Assembly: GCA_040235405.1 (NCBI GenBank)
Contig: JBECKT010000113.1
Location: 1 to 26,861 of the forward strand
Source of the DNA: PGZG01 sp040235405
GTDB lineage: Bacteria; Pseudomonadota; Gammaproteobacteria; Pseudomonadales; Alcanivoracaceae
Length of the DNA: 26,861 bases
Direction: 5' to 3'
Shown here piece by piece: positions 7,087 to 15,363 of the stretch (positions are counted from its first letter, which is position 1; each line of letters starts with the position of its first letter). Under the pieces are notes generated by a model that searched no databases, had not been told where the DNA came from, and worked only from the letters and a program-made list of their open reading frames with translations. A program made the translations under genes and the position numbers.

Positions 7087-7590
7087 TCAGCTGTTTTGTC
7101 CCCAGGCGGCCTTCATGGCTTCGGCGGATTCGCGGCTGCGGCGCAGTTTGGCTTCGAGACGCTTCTTCTGGTAATCGAGCTGGAGGAAGAAATTGACCTT
7201 GGAGCAGAGCATGGTCGGGTCGATCGGCTTGAACAGGTAATCCACGGCGCCGCTCTGGTAACCCTTGCGCATGTTGCGGTCATCGCGGGAGTTGGCGGTG
7301 ACGAAGATGATCGGCACGTTCACCGTGCGTTTGTTCGAGCGCATGATTTCGGCCACTTCAAAGCCGTCCATGTCCGGCATCTGCACATCCAGCAGCACTA
7401 GCGAGAACTCCTGCTTGAGCAGCTTGGCCAGCGCTTCCGGGCCGGAATTGGCGGTAACCAGCTGGCAGGGCAGATCTTCCAGCACCACCTGCAGGGCAAC
7501 CAGGTTTTCCGGGGTATCGTCTACCATCAGCACATTCTGTGCCGGGATATTGAGGTCCTCTTCCTGAGGCTGGTTCTGCTCGTCGCTCAT
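7087..7590 (-). CDS. Single-domain response regulator with coiled C-terminal tail
   Basis: A 167-residue protein. A receiver domain occupies about residues 18-138, with acidic pocket D24-D25, phospho-acceptor D68 in LLDVQMPDMDG, T98 in FVTAN and K121 in FKPID. The N-terminal 15 residues are acidic and disordered; the C-terminal 28 residues are highly charged and helical. There is no output domain, so it must signal by protein contact. The ATG at 7590 is preferred over an upstream in-frame GTG at 7620 because a possible -10 element (TAAAAT, minus strand, 7621-7626) would place the transcript start downstream of 7620. No histidine kinase is adjacent. Confidence 0.9.
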   Translation of the reverse strand: MSDEQNQPQEEDLNIPAQNVLMVDDTPENLVALQVVLEDLPCQLVTANSGPEALAKLLKQEFSLVLLDVQMPDMDGFEVAEIMRSNKRTVNVPIIFVTANSRDDRNMRKGYQSGAVDYLFKPIDPTMLCSKVNFFLQLDYQKKRLEAKLRRSRESAEAMKAAWGQNS

Positions 7591-7679
7591 GATGACCTTG
7601 TTTCCTGAGTAGTCGGTCACATTTTACGCCTGCCTGATGCCATCGTGCCAGCCGGGACAGGTGAAGTTTGACCTTTGTT

Positions 7680-8693
7680 TTACGCTTCTGCGGAGCCTTC
7701 CTTCCACTGCTGCACGGCAACCTGCACCTTTACCTGGTCCAGCACATCCAGCAGGGTCTCACGGATCAACCGGTCCAGCTCGTGCCGATCACCGGCGGCG
7801 TGGCGCAATACGCCATCGACGATGCCGTCCAGTGTGTCGCGGCTCTCCGGGGCGGTCAGGTCCTCTACCAGCTGGTCGGTAAGGGCAACGCCTAGCTCGC
7901 GCACGGTGTCGCCGATCAGCGCCAGTGCCCGCGGGCCGGCCACCGGAATCGCTGCCAGCCGGGCGCCGCTGGGGGTGCGGGTCAGGGCATCGTCGGTCAG
8001 CTGCGACAGGTAATCGCCAAGCCCCTGACGCCACTGGCTATGGGTCTGGGCGATAACGCTGACCACCCGACTGACGATGAAGTCCACCAGCTCATGGCGG
8101 CGTGGTTCCAGCACTTCGGTTTCGATCCGCTGTACCAGCGGCGAGCCCTGACGGACTTCGCGCTGGACGCCGTCGAGCACGTTGATTACTACCCGGTCGG
8201 AGATTTCCTCGACCACGATGCGGTAATACTTGAGCACGGTGAGGCCGAGCCAGGTATAGCGCAGGTCAATGATGCCGGTCCGTTGCAGGCGGTAGACCAG
8301 GCTGATCACCCGCAGGATCCGCAGCCAGCGGAAGCCGCCCACCGGAATGCAGCCGAGCAGGTCGTACCAGTGGATAAACGGATAGAAGAACCAGCGGTGG
8401 TGGGTCTGGCGGACCATGGCGATGATCCAGCGGATGCTGAATTCGGTCAGGTAGATGCTGACGAAAATCATGTCCCAGAAGATGAAGTCGCTGTGGATGG
8501 TGTCGGCGTAAAAGGCGGTGAACTCCGGTACCAGCTGGGCCAGGCCGGCCTGTACCGGGCCGGCGCTGAACAGCCAGTCGAACAGGATCAGGCTGAGATT
8601 CAGGATCACCAGCACGATCATGGCCAGATCGACGATCAGGCCAAGGCCGTCGAGGTTCAGCCGGAACCGGTCACGGTGCCATTGCATGGCCAT
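7680..8693 (-). CDS. Voltage-sensor-like membrane protein (VIC superfamily S1-S4-like), no pore seen
   Basis: A 337-residue protein starting one base after the xthA stop, so the two are probably co-transcribed. The N-terminal third has four hydrophobic segments, at about 17-42, 69-93, 102-120 and 121-138. The last resembles a voltage-sensor S4 helix, with arginines at 122, 125, 128, 135 and 138, the first three at three-residue spacing. No S5-P-S6 pore follows; instead there is a hydrophilic helical C-terminal region (about 140-337). Similar proteins are often annotated as ion transporter or ion channel. The resemblance to Hv-type or VSP voltage-sensor proteins is inferred from topology and charge pattern only. 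The ATG at 8693 was preferred over another at 8687 because of the tight spacing to xthA. Confidence 0.72.
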   Translation of the reverse strand: MAMQWHRDRFRLNLDGLGLIVDLAMIVLVILNLSLILFDWLFSAGPVQAGLAQLVPEFTAFYADTIHSDFIFWDMIFVSIYLTEFSIRWIIAMVRQTHHRWFFYPFIHWYDLLGCIPVGGFRWLRILRVISLVYRLQRTGIIDLRYTWLGLTVLKYYRIVVEEISDRVVINVLDGVQREVRQGSPLVQRIETEVLEPRRHELVDFIVSRVVSVIAQTHSQWRQGLGDYLSQLTDDALTRTPSGARLAAIPVAGPRALALIGDTVRELGVALTDQLVEDLTAPESRDTLDGIVDGVLRHAAGDRHELDRLIRETLLDVLDQVKVQVAVQQWKEGSAEA

Positions 8694-8694
8694 C

Positions 8695-9507
8695 TCAGGC
8701 GAGCTCCACCCAGACCGGGCAGTGATCCGAAGGCCGTTCCATGGAGCGGATCTCGTAATCAATGCCGGCATCGCGCACTTTCGCCTGCAGCGCGCTGTTG
8801 GCGAGGATGCCGTCGATGCGCAGGCCGCGGCGCGGTTCCCGCTCAAAGCCTTTCGAGCGGTAATCGAACCAGCTGAACAGATCATTGCGGTCGCCGTGGA
8901 TCATCCGGTAGGTGTCTTTCAGACCCCAGCCGAGCAGGCGCTGGAACCATTCGCGCTCCTCCGGCAGGAAGCTGGTCTTGCCGTCGCGCAGCCAGCGTTT
9001 GCGGTTGTCCTCGCCGATGCCGATGTCGGTGTCTTCGGCGGAAATATTGAAATCGCCCATCACTACCACGGCCTCGTCCGGCTGCAGGTGGTGCTCCAGA
9101 TAGTGCTGCAGGTCGGCGTAGAACTTCTGTTTGGCCGGGAATTTCACCGGGTGGTCGCGGCTTTCGCCCTGCGGGAAATAGCCGTTCAGTACCGTCACCG
9201 GCTTGCCGTCCGGGCCAGCCAACTTGCCAATGATCATGCGCCGCTGGGCGTCTTCCGGGTCGCCGGGAAAGCCGCGCTGCACATCAAGCAACGGTTCGCG
9301 GGTCAGCAGGGCGACGCCGTAGTGGCTTTTCTGGCCGAAGTAATAGGGGTGGTAGCCGAGCTCGCGGATCATCTCTTCCGGGAACTCCTGATCCTGCACC
9401 TTGATTTCCTGGAGGCCGATCAGGTCCGGCTGGTGGCTGTCGATCAGCCGGGCGATCTGGTGGGGGCGGGCGCGGATGCCGTTGATATTGAAGGAAACCA
9501 GTTTCAT
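8695..9507 (-). CDS. xthA: Exodeoxyribonuclease III
   Basis: A 270-residue enzyme of the usual ExoIII length. It acts as a 3'-5' exonuclease on duplex DNA and as an AP endonuclease in base-excision repair. Signatures include FNINGIRAR (about 6-14), LIGLQEIKVQD (metal-binding Glu34), NGYFPQGE (about 108-115), VMGDFNIS (about 149-156, Asp and Asn of the active site), RIDGILA (about 230-236) and the terminal SDHCPVW (about 260-266, catalytic His). It is the first gene of a two-gene unit with the voltage-sensor-like protein. A 135-base gap separates it from the divergent hydrolase gene; no clear promoter is claimed there. Confidence 0.96.
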   Translation of the reverse strand: MKLVSFNINGIRARPHQIARLIDSHQPDLIGLQEIKVQDQEFPEEMIRELGYHPYYFGQKSHYGVALLTREPLLDVQRGFPGDPEDAQRRMIIGKLAGPDGKPVTVLNGYFPQGESRDHPVKFPAKQKFYADLQHYLEHHLQPDEAVVVMGDFNISAEDTDIGIGEDNRKRWLRDGKTSFLPEEREWFQRLLGWGLKDTYRMIHGDRNDLFSWFDYRSKGFEREPRRGLRIDGILANSALQAKVRDAGIDYEIRSMERPSDHCPVWVELA

Positions 9508-9642
9508 CAGGGCTCTCTAGTGTCGGGCTGTGTTCGGCCTCAGGGACCAGAGCCCGGATTGTACATGGTCAGGACCGGGTCATCTTCCGTCATTGAGCCT
9601 TGGGCAGACCGCAGCCAGAATACCGCGCTTGAGGAGGTATCC

Positions 9643-10449
9643 ATGACGTCAGCCAAACCGGTACTCGCATTCGCCCACGCCAACGGCGTGCCAGGTGGCA
9701 GTTATCGCAAGTTCCTTGCCGCCTTCGAGCAGGATTATCAGGTTCATGCCATTGACCGTATTGGTCATAACCCGGCTTTCCCGGTGGACAACCACTGGCA
9801 CGGGCTGTCGCGGGAGCTGGAAGCCTTTCTGGCACCGCTGCCCAAGCCGCTGGTTGGCATGGGCCACTCCATGGGAGGAGCACTGATGTTTATGATCGCG
9901 GCGCGCCGGCCGGAGTGGTTCTCGGGGCTGGTGATGCTTGACCCGCCGCTGATCAACGGCTGGGTGCGCTGGCTGTTTATTCTGGCCGATCTGCTCGGTC
10001 AGGGAGACCGCATCAGCCCGGCAGGCAAATCGAAATTCCGTCGCGCCGAGTGGCCGGACCGCGCCGAAGTGGACCGCTATTTTTCCAGGCGCGGATTTTT
10101 CCAGCGCTTTGATCCTGATTGCCTGCGTGATTACATCGACTCTGCCGTGGAATGTGATGCCGATGCTTGCCGGTTGCGTTTTCTGGTCGATGTCGAGGTC
10201 GGCATTTTTCGCACCACGCCGAAGAACCTTTACAGCTATCCGCGCCTGAAGGTGCCGGGCATGCTGGTGAACGGCAGCGAAACCGAGCCCGGTTTCATTC
10301 ATTGCGCCCGTCGGCATGTGCGTCGGCATGACATGGAATGGGGGTTTGCGGAAGGCGGGCACATGTTCCCGCTGGAAAAGCCTGAGCAGAACGGTGCGCT
10401 GGTGCTGCAGAAACTGAAAGACCTGCTGGCCGCCGGGGGCGGCGCATGA
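9643..10449 (+). CDS. Alpha/beta hydrolase
   Basis: A 268-residue alpha/beta hydrolase. The oxyanion-region motif FAHANGVPGGSY lies near the start (about 10-21). The nucleophile elbow is GMGHSMGG (serine about 77), and the likely catalytic histidine is in EGGHMFPLEKP near the C-terminus. The substrate cannot be read from sequence; similar proteins are generic lipase/esterase-type hydrolases. A strong ribosome-binding site, GAGGAGGT (9631-9638), precedes the ATG. The stop overlaps the next hydrolase gene by ATGA, so the two are translated together. There is no signal peptide, so it should act in the cytoplasm. Confidence 0.88.
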   Translation: MTSAKPVLAFAHANGVPGGSYRKFLAAFEQDYQVHAIDRIGHNPAFPVDNHWHGLSRELEAFLAPLPKPLVGMGHSMGGALMFMIAARRPEWFSGLVMLDPPLINGWVRWLFILADLLGQGDRISPAGKSKFRRAEWPDRAEVDRYFSRRGFFQRFDPDCLRDYIDSAVECDADACRLRFLVDVEVGIFRTTPKNLYSYPRLKVPGMLVNGSETEPGFIHCARRHVRRHDMEWGFAEGGHMFPLEKPEQNGALVLQKLKDLLAAGGGA

Positions 10450-11303
10450 GCACGCGTATCGAACGACGTTTTGACTGCTGGGGCCAGATTCTCGCCGCCG
10501 TGGAAAAGCCCGGCGTGGGCATGCCGGTACTGGCGCTGCATGGCTGGCTGGATAATGCCGCCTCGTTTTTCCCGCTGATGAATACGCTGCCGAATCCGCT
10601 GGTGGCCGTGGATTTTTCCGGCCACGGTTTGTCCGGGCATCGTCCCGAACAGGCGGTGACGCATTATGTCGATCATGTCCGTGATGTGCTGGCGGTGGCC
10701 GACCATCTCGGCTGGGACAGTTTTATCCTGCTCGGCCATTCGATGGGCGCCGGTGTGGCCACCCTGTTTGCCGGTTGTTACCCGGAGCGGGTCAGCCAGC
10801 TGGTGCTGATCGAGGGCCTGGGCCCGCCGACTTCACCATCCGCTGAGGTTGCGGCGACGCTGCGTCGTGCCATCGACGAGATGAAGCTGTTGCCGGCCAA
10901 ACAGAAGCCGGTGTACGGCCATATGGAAGAGGCCGTGGAAGCGCGCACCAAAGGCTTTGGCGGACTTTCTCACGATTGTTCCCGGCTGCTCTGTCAGCGC
11001 GGCCTGATGCCGGTCGTTAATGGTGATGGCGAAGGCTTTACCTGGCGCGCCGATCCGCGCCTGCGGCTGACCTCGTCGCTGCGGCTGAGCGAGGATCAGG
11101 TGGAAGGTTTTGCCCGGGCCATTAGCGCTCCGACGTTGCTGATTGTCGGTGAGCAGGGCATGGGCGGGCAGGGATACTTTGAACACCGGCTCGGCTGGAT
11201 TGAAGGGCTGCAGGTAACGCGCCTGCCGGGCCGACACCACCTGCACATGGAATCGCCGCAGCCGGTGGCCGAGGCGATCGGTGCCTTCCTTGACGACAAG
11301 TGA
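10446..11303 (+). CDS. Alpha/beta hydrolase, second of a coupled pair
   Basis: A 285-residue alpha/beta hydrolase with LALHGWLDNAASFFPL (oxyanion region, about 29-44), VDFSGHGLSGHR (about 59-70), the nucleophile elbow LLGHSMGAG (about 97-105) and the catalytic histidine in GRHHLHMESP near the end. This is the pattern of serine hydrolases of the MhpC/epoxide-hydrolase-like group; the substrate is unknown. It overlaps the preceding hydrolase gene by four bases (ATGA). The two are only distantly alike, so this is more a functional pair than a recent duplication. It is followed 81 bases later by the MaoC gene on the same strand. Confidence 0.88.
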   Translation: MSTRIERRFDCWGQILAAVEKPGVGMPVLALHGWLDNAASFFPLMNTLPNPLVAVDFSGHGLSGHRPEQAVTHYVDHVRDVLAVADHLGWDSFILLGHSMGAGVATLFAGCYPERVSQLVLIEGLGPPTSPSAEVAATLRRAIDEMKLLPAKQKPVYGHMEEAVEARTKGFGGLSHDCSRLLCQRGLMPVVNGDGEGFTWRADPRLRLTSSLRLSEDQVEGFARAISAPTLLIVGEQGMGGQGYFEHRLGWIEGLQVTRLPGRHHLHMESPQPVAEAIGAFLDDK

Positions 11304-11384
11304 CGCAGCGCTGTTCTGTGCGGTCAAGACGGCGACGCCGGCCATCGCTATGATCGCAGCACTGACCATTCCGGGAGATTGACC

Positions 11385-11846
11385 ATGAAGCAGATTGATG
11401 CCGCCGAACTGAAAAACTACCAAGGCCAGGAGCTCGGCGTATCCGAGTGGTTCCAGATTGATCAGGCCCGCATCAATGCCTTTGCCGATGCGACCCTTGA
11501 TCACCAGTTCATTCACGTCAACGAGGAAATGGCCAAACAGACTCCGTTCGGCGGTACCATCGCCCACGGTTACCTGACGGTGTCGCTGCTGCCGCATCTG
11601 CAGGCCAGCATCGACGGCCTGGTGATTCCGAAAGGCCTGAAGATGGGCATGAACTACGGCTTCGACAAGCTGCGCTTTATGGCGCCGGTGAAGGTCAACA
11701 GCCGCATCCGCGCCAAGGCGAAACTGATCACTGCCGATGAGAAAAAGCCGGGCCAGTGGCTGCTGAAGTTTGAATACACCATCGAGATCGAAGGCGAGAG
11801 TAAGCCGGCAGTCGTCGCTGAATGGTTGTTGATGTATTTCGTCTGA
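11385..11846 (+). CDS. MaoC-like (R)-specific enoyl-CoA hydratase
   Basis: A 153-residue single hot-dog-fold protein of the MaoC dehydratase family. The hydratase signature is present: FADATLDHQFIHVNEEMA (about 33-50), with the catalytic Asp and His in DHQFIHVN, followed by PFGGTIAHGYLTVSLLP. Family members hydrate trans-2-enoyl-CoA to (R)-3-hydroxyacyl-CoA, feeding polyhydroxyalkanoate synthesis or fatty-acid breakdown. The start at 11385 has GGGAG (11373-11377) seven bases upstream; a TTG at 11379 is in frame but too close to that site. Neighbouring alpha/beta hydrolases agree with a lipid-metabolism context, without proving a pathway. Confidence 0.92.
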   Translation: MKQIDAAELKNYQGQELGVSEWFQIDQARINAFADATLDHQFIHVNEEMAKQTPFGGTIAHGYLTVSLLPHLQASIDGLVIPKGLKMGMNYGFDKLRFMAPVKVNSRIRAKAKLITADEKKPGQWLLKFEYTIEIEGESKPAVVAEWLLMYFV

Positions 11847-11864
11847 CCGGAATGTTGGAGATAC

Positions 11865-11970
11865 TGTAGGAGCGGTCGACTGACCGCGATGCCTTTGAAT
11901 CCACCGCGATTCGCTCGAAAGCATCGCGATTGGTCGACGGGCATTCGCGGTCGCTCGACCGCTCCTACAG
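11865..11970. repeat. REPIN-like pair with a partial third unit
   Basis: A plus unit at 11865-11890 (inner palindrome GGTCGACTGACC) and a minus unit at 11943-11970 (GGTCGCTCGACC) flank a spacer. The spacer contains a degraded half unit near 11922-11940 (ATCGCGATTGGTCGAC). The cluster fills the gap between the convergent MaoC and saccharopine-dehydrogenase-like genes. The third unit looks like a decayed copy. Confidence 0.82.
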
Positions 11971-11974
11971 GGCT

Positions 11975-13162
11975 TTATAGCTCGCGGAATGTCATTCCGG
12001 CCGCTTGCAGCCGCTCGATCAGACGATCCTCACATGCCATCACCGGCGTCAGCACACCGGCACGCTTCGGCTGCGAGGAATCCAGCGCCAGACACATGGC
12101 AGTTTCCGCCAGCATCTTCGCCGTTTCGTCATAACCCGGATCGCCGCCGGCCACTTCGCACAGCACCTGTTCGCCAGCACTTTTCGCCCGGAACAGCACC
12201 TTGAACCAGCTGCGGTCGCGCTGCTCTTTCGCCGGCCCGTCACCGGATTGACGATATTCAAGCAGTTTGTTGCGAATCGGCTTGATCTGCGCCGCCAACA
12301 CCAGGCCACCAATGCCGACCATGCCGCCAAGCATCATCGGCAAACTTTTTGCGGCAAGGAAATGACCGTAACGGAAATCCGGACCATAACCATCCACCGC
12401 GCGGGCAGAGCGCACCACCATAAAGGGATCGATGGTAGGCATCGGCGCCAGCCAGCCACCGAGTTCGGCATCTTTTTTGGGCAGCATCGGCAGGATGCGG
12501 GCGGATTCCGGATACTGATGATTCAGCGCGATACGCGCATGCTTCATGGCGTAGCGATTTTCCGTCGGCCGGCCAAAGGCGCTAATCGCCGACTGCCAGG
12601 TGCCACCGGAAAAAGTAGCCGAAGCACTGACCACGCCCTCCATGGTGACCTGACCCGTAATCTGGCCACCGAGCTTTTGCGCCAGAGTCCGTACCGTGAA
12701 CAGGGCGCCGGCGTCGTGCGGAATCGAGTCGAAGCCGCAGCAGCTGACAATGGCGGCGCCGGTTTTTTTCGCACTTTCGTGATAGCGGGTCAGGGTATTG
12801 CAGACAAACTCCGGCTCACCGGTGAGGTCGCAATAATGGGTGCCGTGATCGGCGCAGGCACGCACCACGCCCTCGCCGTAAAATACATACGGGCCTACGG
12901 TGGTGATCACCACCTTGCTCTGCTGCGCCATGGCATTGAGGCTGGCCTGATCGTCGACGTCTGCCTCGATCAGGCCGGGCAAGCTGGTAGCGCCAGCGGC
13001 CTGCAATCGTGCCCGGACCGCCTCAAGCTTGCCCGGATTACGTCCGGCCAGCGCCCAGCTGGTGCCTTCCGGCAGGTGTTGTCCCAGATAGTCGGCGCAC
13101 AGGCCTCCGGTGAAGCCGGTAGCGCCAAAAAGTGTCAGGCTGTATTTCCGCGACTGGGCCAT
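11975..13162 (-). CDS. Saccharopine dehydrogenase-like NAD(P)-binding reductase
   Basis: A 395-residue protein. A Rossmann nucleotide-binding motif, LTLFGATGFTGGL, lies near the N-terminus (about 10-22), followed by SWALAGRN and TTVGPYVFYGEGVV (about 92-105), as in the saccharopine-dehydrogenase-like family that includes mycobacterial trans-acting enoyl reductases and human SCCPDH. CCGFDSIPHDAGA (about 146-158) is typical of that subgroup. The lysine-pathway saccharopine reaction is not implied; an enoyl reductase or lipid-related role is an inference from the family. The ATG at 13162 follows AAGGGTA and begins just before the Rossmann strand; an earlier in-frame start at 13225 would add 21 unrelated residues. 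Confidence 0.85.
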   Translation of the reverse strand: MAQSRKYSLTLFGATGFTGGLCADYLGQHLPEGTSWALAGRNPGKLEAVRARLQAAGATSLPGLIEADVDDQASLNAMAQQSKVVITTVGPYVFYGEGVVRACADHGTHYCDLTGEPEFVCNTLTRYHESAKKTGAAIVSCCGFDSIPHDAGALFTVRTLAQKLGGQITGQVTMEGVVSASATFSGGTWQSAISAFGRPTENRYAMKHARIALNHQYPESARILPMLPKKDAELGGWLAPMPTIDPFMVVRSARAVDGYGPDFRYGHFLAAKSLPMMLGGMVGIGGLVLAAQIKPIRNKLLEYRQSGDGPAKEQRDRSWFKVLFRAKSAGEQVLCEVAGGDPGYDETAKMLAETAMCLALDSSQPKRAGVLTPVMACEDRLIERLQAAGMTFREL

Positions 13163-13269
13163 GCTGATACCCTTCAAGGCAATAAGAAACACGCAGTCTA
13201 CCCAGCCGCCTGCAACCGAGTCCATCGACAGCGGGGACAGAGTGACATGCTTTCACCGGAATTTGCCTG

Positions 13270-14214
13270 ATGCTTGATCGTCCCCGTCGCTGGTTGCGCC
13301 AGCTGGCCCATAACCGTTCCGCGATTCGTCGCGATATTGCGCTTGGCCTGAGCCATGTCAGCACCCTGCCGTTTGCGGTGTTTCCCCTGATGCATGAGCC
13401 GACCATCAAATCCGAGCTGGATCCGCGCAGTTACAACAGCATCGGCGACATGCTCAATTCGCTCGGCCAGGTGCTGATCCCGGCACAGCGCGAATCCTTC
13501 AGTCAGGGCACGCTGGTGGTGCGGCCGCCGCACATCGTCAGGGAGGAGCACAGTTCACGCTGGTTCTTTATCAATGGTGCGGTTACTGCGCCGCCGGTGG
13601 CGCTGCTTAATGCCAGCGAAATTGCCCGGATTTTCCGGCGTCCGGTGCACCTGATTCATACCCCGACCTGGGGCCTGGCCCGCGACTTTATGGAATCAGT
13701 TACCGCGCGGACCCTGCGCAAGGACGGCAAGCTGTCGCGACCGGCGGTGTATGTGATTCAGGAAGCACTCGAGAAGCACGAACGCGTTGTACTGTTCTGT
13801 CATTCGCAGGGCACCATTGTTGCCAGCTATATCGTGCGCAAGCTGTTGCGCCATGCCTCCACGCGACATCTGGTCAAAAAGCTGGAGCTGTATTGCATTG
13901 GCGGGGTCGCTGACAGCCTTGAAGTCGATTACACCCTGTCGCAGGAAGCTGGCCATCCGGTGCCCTATGTCGAGCACTTCGCCAATGGCCGTGACTATTT
14001 TTCCCAGATCGGCGTGCTGTCCCATCTCGACAGCACCGCCGGCACCGTGTTCTGCGTGCCGGAACGTACCGGTCATTTGCTGAATGAGCACTACCTTGCG
14101 GGAATTGCCCGTGGCGACTACTGTAACCGGAGCTCCCGGCTATACCATTATGTCCGTGGCCGGGAGCCCGGGGATCAGGATTTCATGCCAATTCAGCCGG
14201 GGGAGAAGTCGTGA
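13270..14214 (+). CDS. Conserved hypothetical protein with alpha/beta-hydrolase-like nucleophile elbow
   Basis: A 314-residue protein. It has a central HERVVLFCHSQGTIVASYIVR segment (split here as HERVVLFCHSQG, about 173-184, then TIVASYIVR), which is a good nucleophile elbow of the G/C-H-S-x-G type after a hydrophobic strand. A later Asp and the HLLNEHYL histidine could complete a triad. The N-terminal 100 residues match nothing I recognise and may form a lid or adaptor. No signal peptide is visible. It diverges from the reductase gene and precedes the response-regulator gene by 30 bases, so it may head a three-gene unit with the next two. The function is unknown; hydrolase is a structural guess. 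Confidence 0.72.
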   Translation: MLDRPRRWLRQLAHNRSAIRRDIALGLSHVSTLPFAVFPLMHEPTIKSELDPRSYNSIGDMLNSLGQVLIPAQRESFSQGTLVVRPPHIVREEHSSRWFFINGAVTAPPVALLNASEIARIFRRPVHLIHTPTWGLARDFMESVTARTLRKDGKLSRPAVYVIQEALEKHERVVLFCHSQGTIVASYIVRKLLRHASTRHLVKKLELYCIGGVADSLEVDYTLSQEAGHPVPYVEHFANGRDYFSQIGVLSHLDSTAGTVFCVPERTGHLLNEHYLAGIARGDYCNRSSRLYHYVRGREPGDQDFMPIQPGEKS

Positions 14215-14244
14215 CCCGTCCGGCCCTGTCAGGGTTATAACAAG

Positions 14245-15363
14245 ATGACCGAGAAAACCCGGGGCCAGGGTAAACCACGCCTGATCATGGTCGACGACTC
14301 GAAAGTGATGCGCAGCGCCGCCACCAAGATGCTGGGCGAGCGCTTCGACGTAGTGGTCGCCGAGAACGGTCAGGAGGGCTGGAAGCAGATCCGTGCCGAT
14401 CAGCAGATTCAGGTGGTGTTTTCCGACCTGTCGATGCCGGAGCTGGACGGCTACGGCCTGCTGGAAAAAATCCGTACCTGTGATGATCCCGGCGTTGCCG
14501 GCCTGCCGGTCATTATTGTCACCGGCGCCGAGAATGATGAAGCGGCCCGGGAAAAAGCCCTGAACATGGGCGCCACCGATTTTATTACCAAACCGTTCAA
14601 CTCCACCGACCTGCTGGCCCGGGCCACCGCCCATGCCAACTATCAGCGTGAACGCAAGGCGCTGGCCGAGCAGAGCACCATTGATCCGTTGACCGGGCTT
14701 GGCAATCAGCTTTATTTCAATGGTCGCCTGAAGCAGGAGCTGGCCTTTGCCGCACGACAGGGCCACAGCATTTCACTGGTACGTGCCGATGTTGATGTGT
14801 TTAACAAGCTGTTTATCAAGGCCGGCAAAGACGCGGCGGATGCGGTGCTCAAGGATGTGGCCAAGGTCATTGGCGGGCTGATTCGCAAGGAAGACACTGC
14901 GGCTCGCATTGGTCTGTCCCAGTTCGCCGTGCTGTTGCCGACGGCAGATTCCGCCGGGGCGGCGATTTTTGCCAATCGCCTGTGCCGCCTGGTGCGTGAG
15001 TCCACCACCGACTTCAAGGGCCACAGGCTGGCCGTGACCCTGTCAGTGGGAGTGTTGTGCCCGGAACCGCATCCGGGCGCAACGCCGCGTAATGTGATCG
15101 AAGAGGCCAACCTTATTCTCAAGGCCGCCATGGATGCCGGCGGCAATATGGTCATGACCGAAACGGAACTGCGGGAAAAGCAGGCGCTGTTGCCGTCATC
15201 GCCAACACCTCCGGTCGAAGGCCAGCCGCGTAGCGCGCCGATCAATGTCGAGAAGGCATTGTCGCTGCTGGCGGAAGGCAAGGACGACCTGGTACGACCG
15301 CATTTGGCAGCATTGAAAGCGCGACTGATGCCATTGTTGAAACTGATGCAGGAAAAGCCGTGA
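14245..15363 (+). CDS. Response regulator fused to a degenerate GGDEF domain
   Basis: A 372-residue protein. The receiver domain (about 11-130) is complete: D17-D18, phospho-acceptor D61 in FSDLSMPELDG, T93 and K116. A GGDEF domain (about 142-305) begins with the normal DPLTGLGN (147-154), but the catalytic GGDEF motif reads GLSQF (223-227), so diguanylate cyclase activity is not expected. The inhibitory-site motif RxxD survives as RKED (214-217), at the normal distance, so the domain may still bind c-di-GMP as a receptor. A further helical tail (about 325-372) is unassigned. The stop overlaps the GTG start of the next gene by four bases. Confidence 0.9.
   Translation: MTEKTRGQGKPRLIMVDDSKVMRSAATKMLGERFDVVVAENGQEGWKQIRADQQIQVVFSDLSMPELDGYGLLEKIRTCDDPGVAGLPVIIVTGAENDEAAREKALNMGATDFITKPFNSTDLLARATAHANYQRERKALAEQSTIDPLTGLGNQLYFNGRLKQELAFAARQGHSISLVRADVDVFNKLFIKAGKDAADAVLKDVAKVIGGLIRKEDTAARIGLSQFAVLLPTADSAGAAIFANRLCRLVRESTTDFKGHRLAVTLSVGVLCPEPHPGATPRNVIEEANLILKAAMDAGGNMVMTETELREKQALLPSSPTPPVEGQPRSAPINVEKALSLLAEGKDDLVRPHLAALKARLMPLLKLMQEKP

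Noticed and set aside
7636..7655. TGGCAC upstream of the response regulator as a second sigma-54 promoter
   Set aside because: The -12 TTGC element is missing at the required distance.
8518..9642. Plus-strand open frame extending upstream of the first alpha/beta hydrolase
   Set aside because: The first 375 codons are antisense to xthA and the voltage-sensor-like gene. The hydrolase has its own GAGGAGGT ribosome-binding site and a family-consistent start at 9643.
10833..11924. Minus-strand open frame of 363 codons
   Set aside because: It is antisense to the second hydrolase and the MaoC gene, begins in a REP unit and shows no recognisable protein features.
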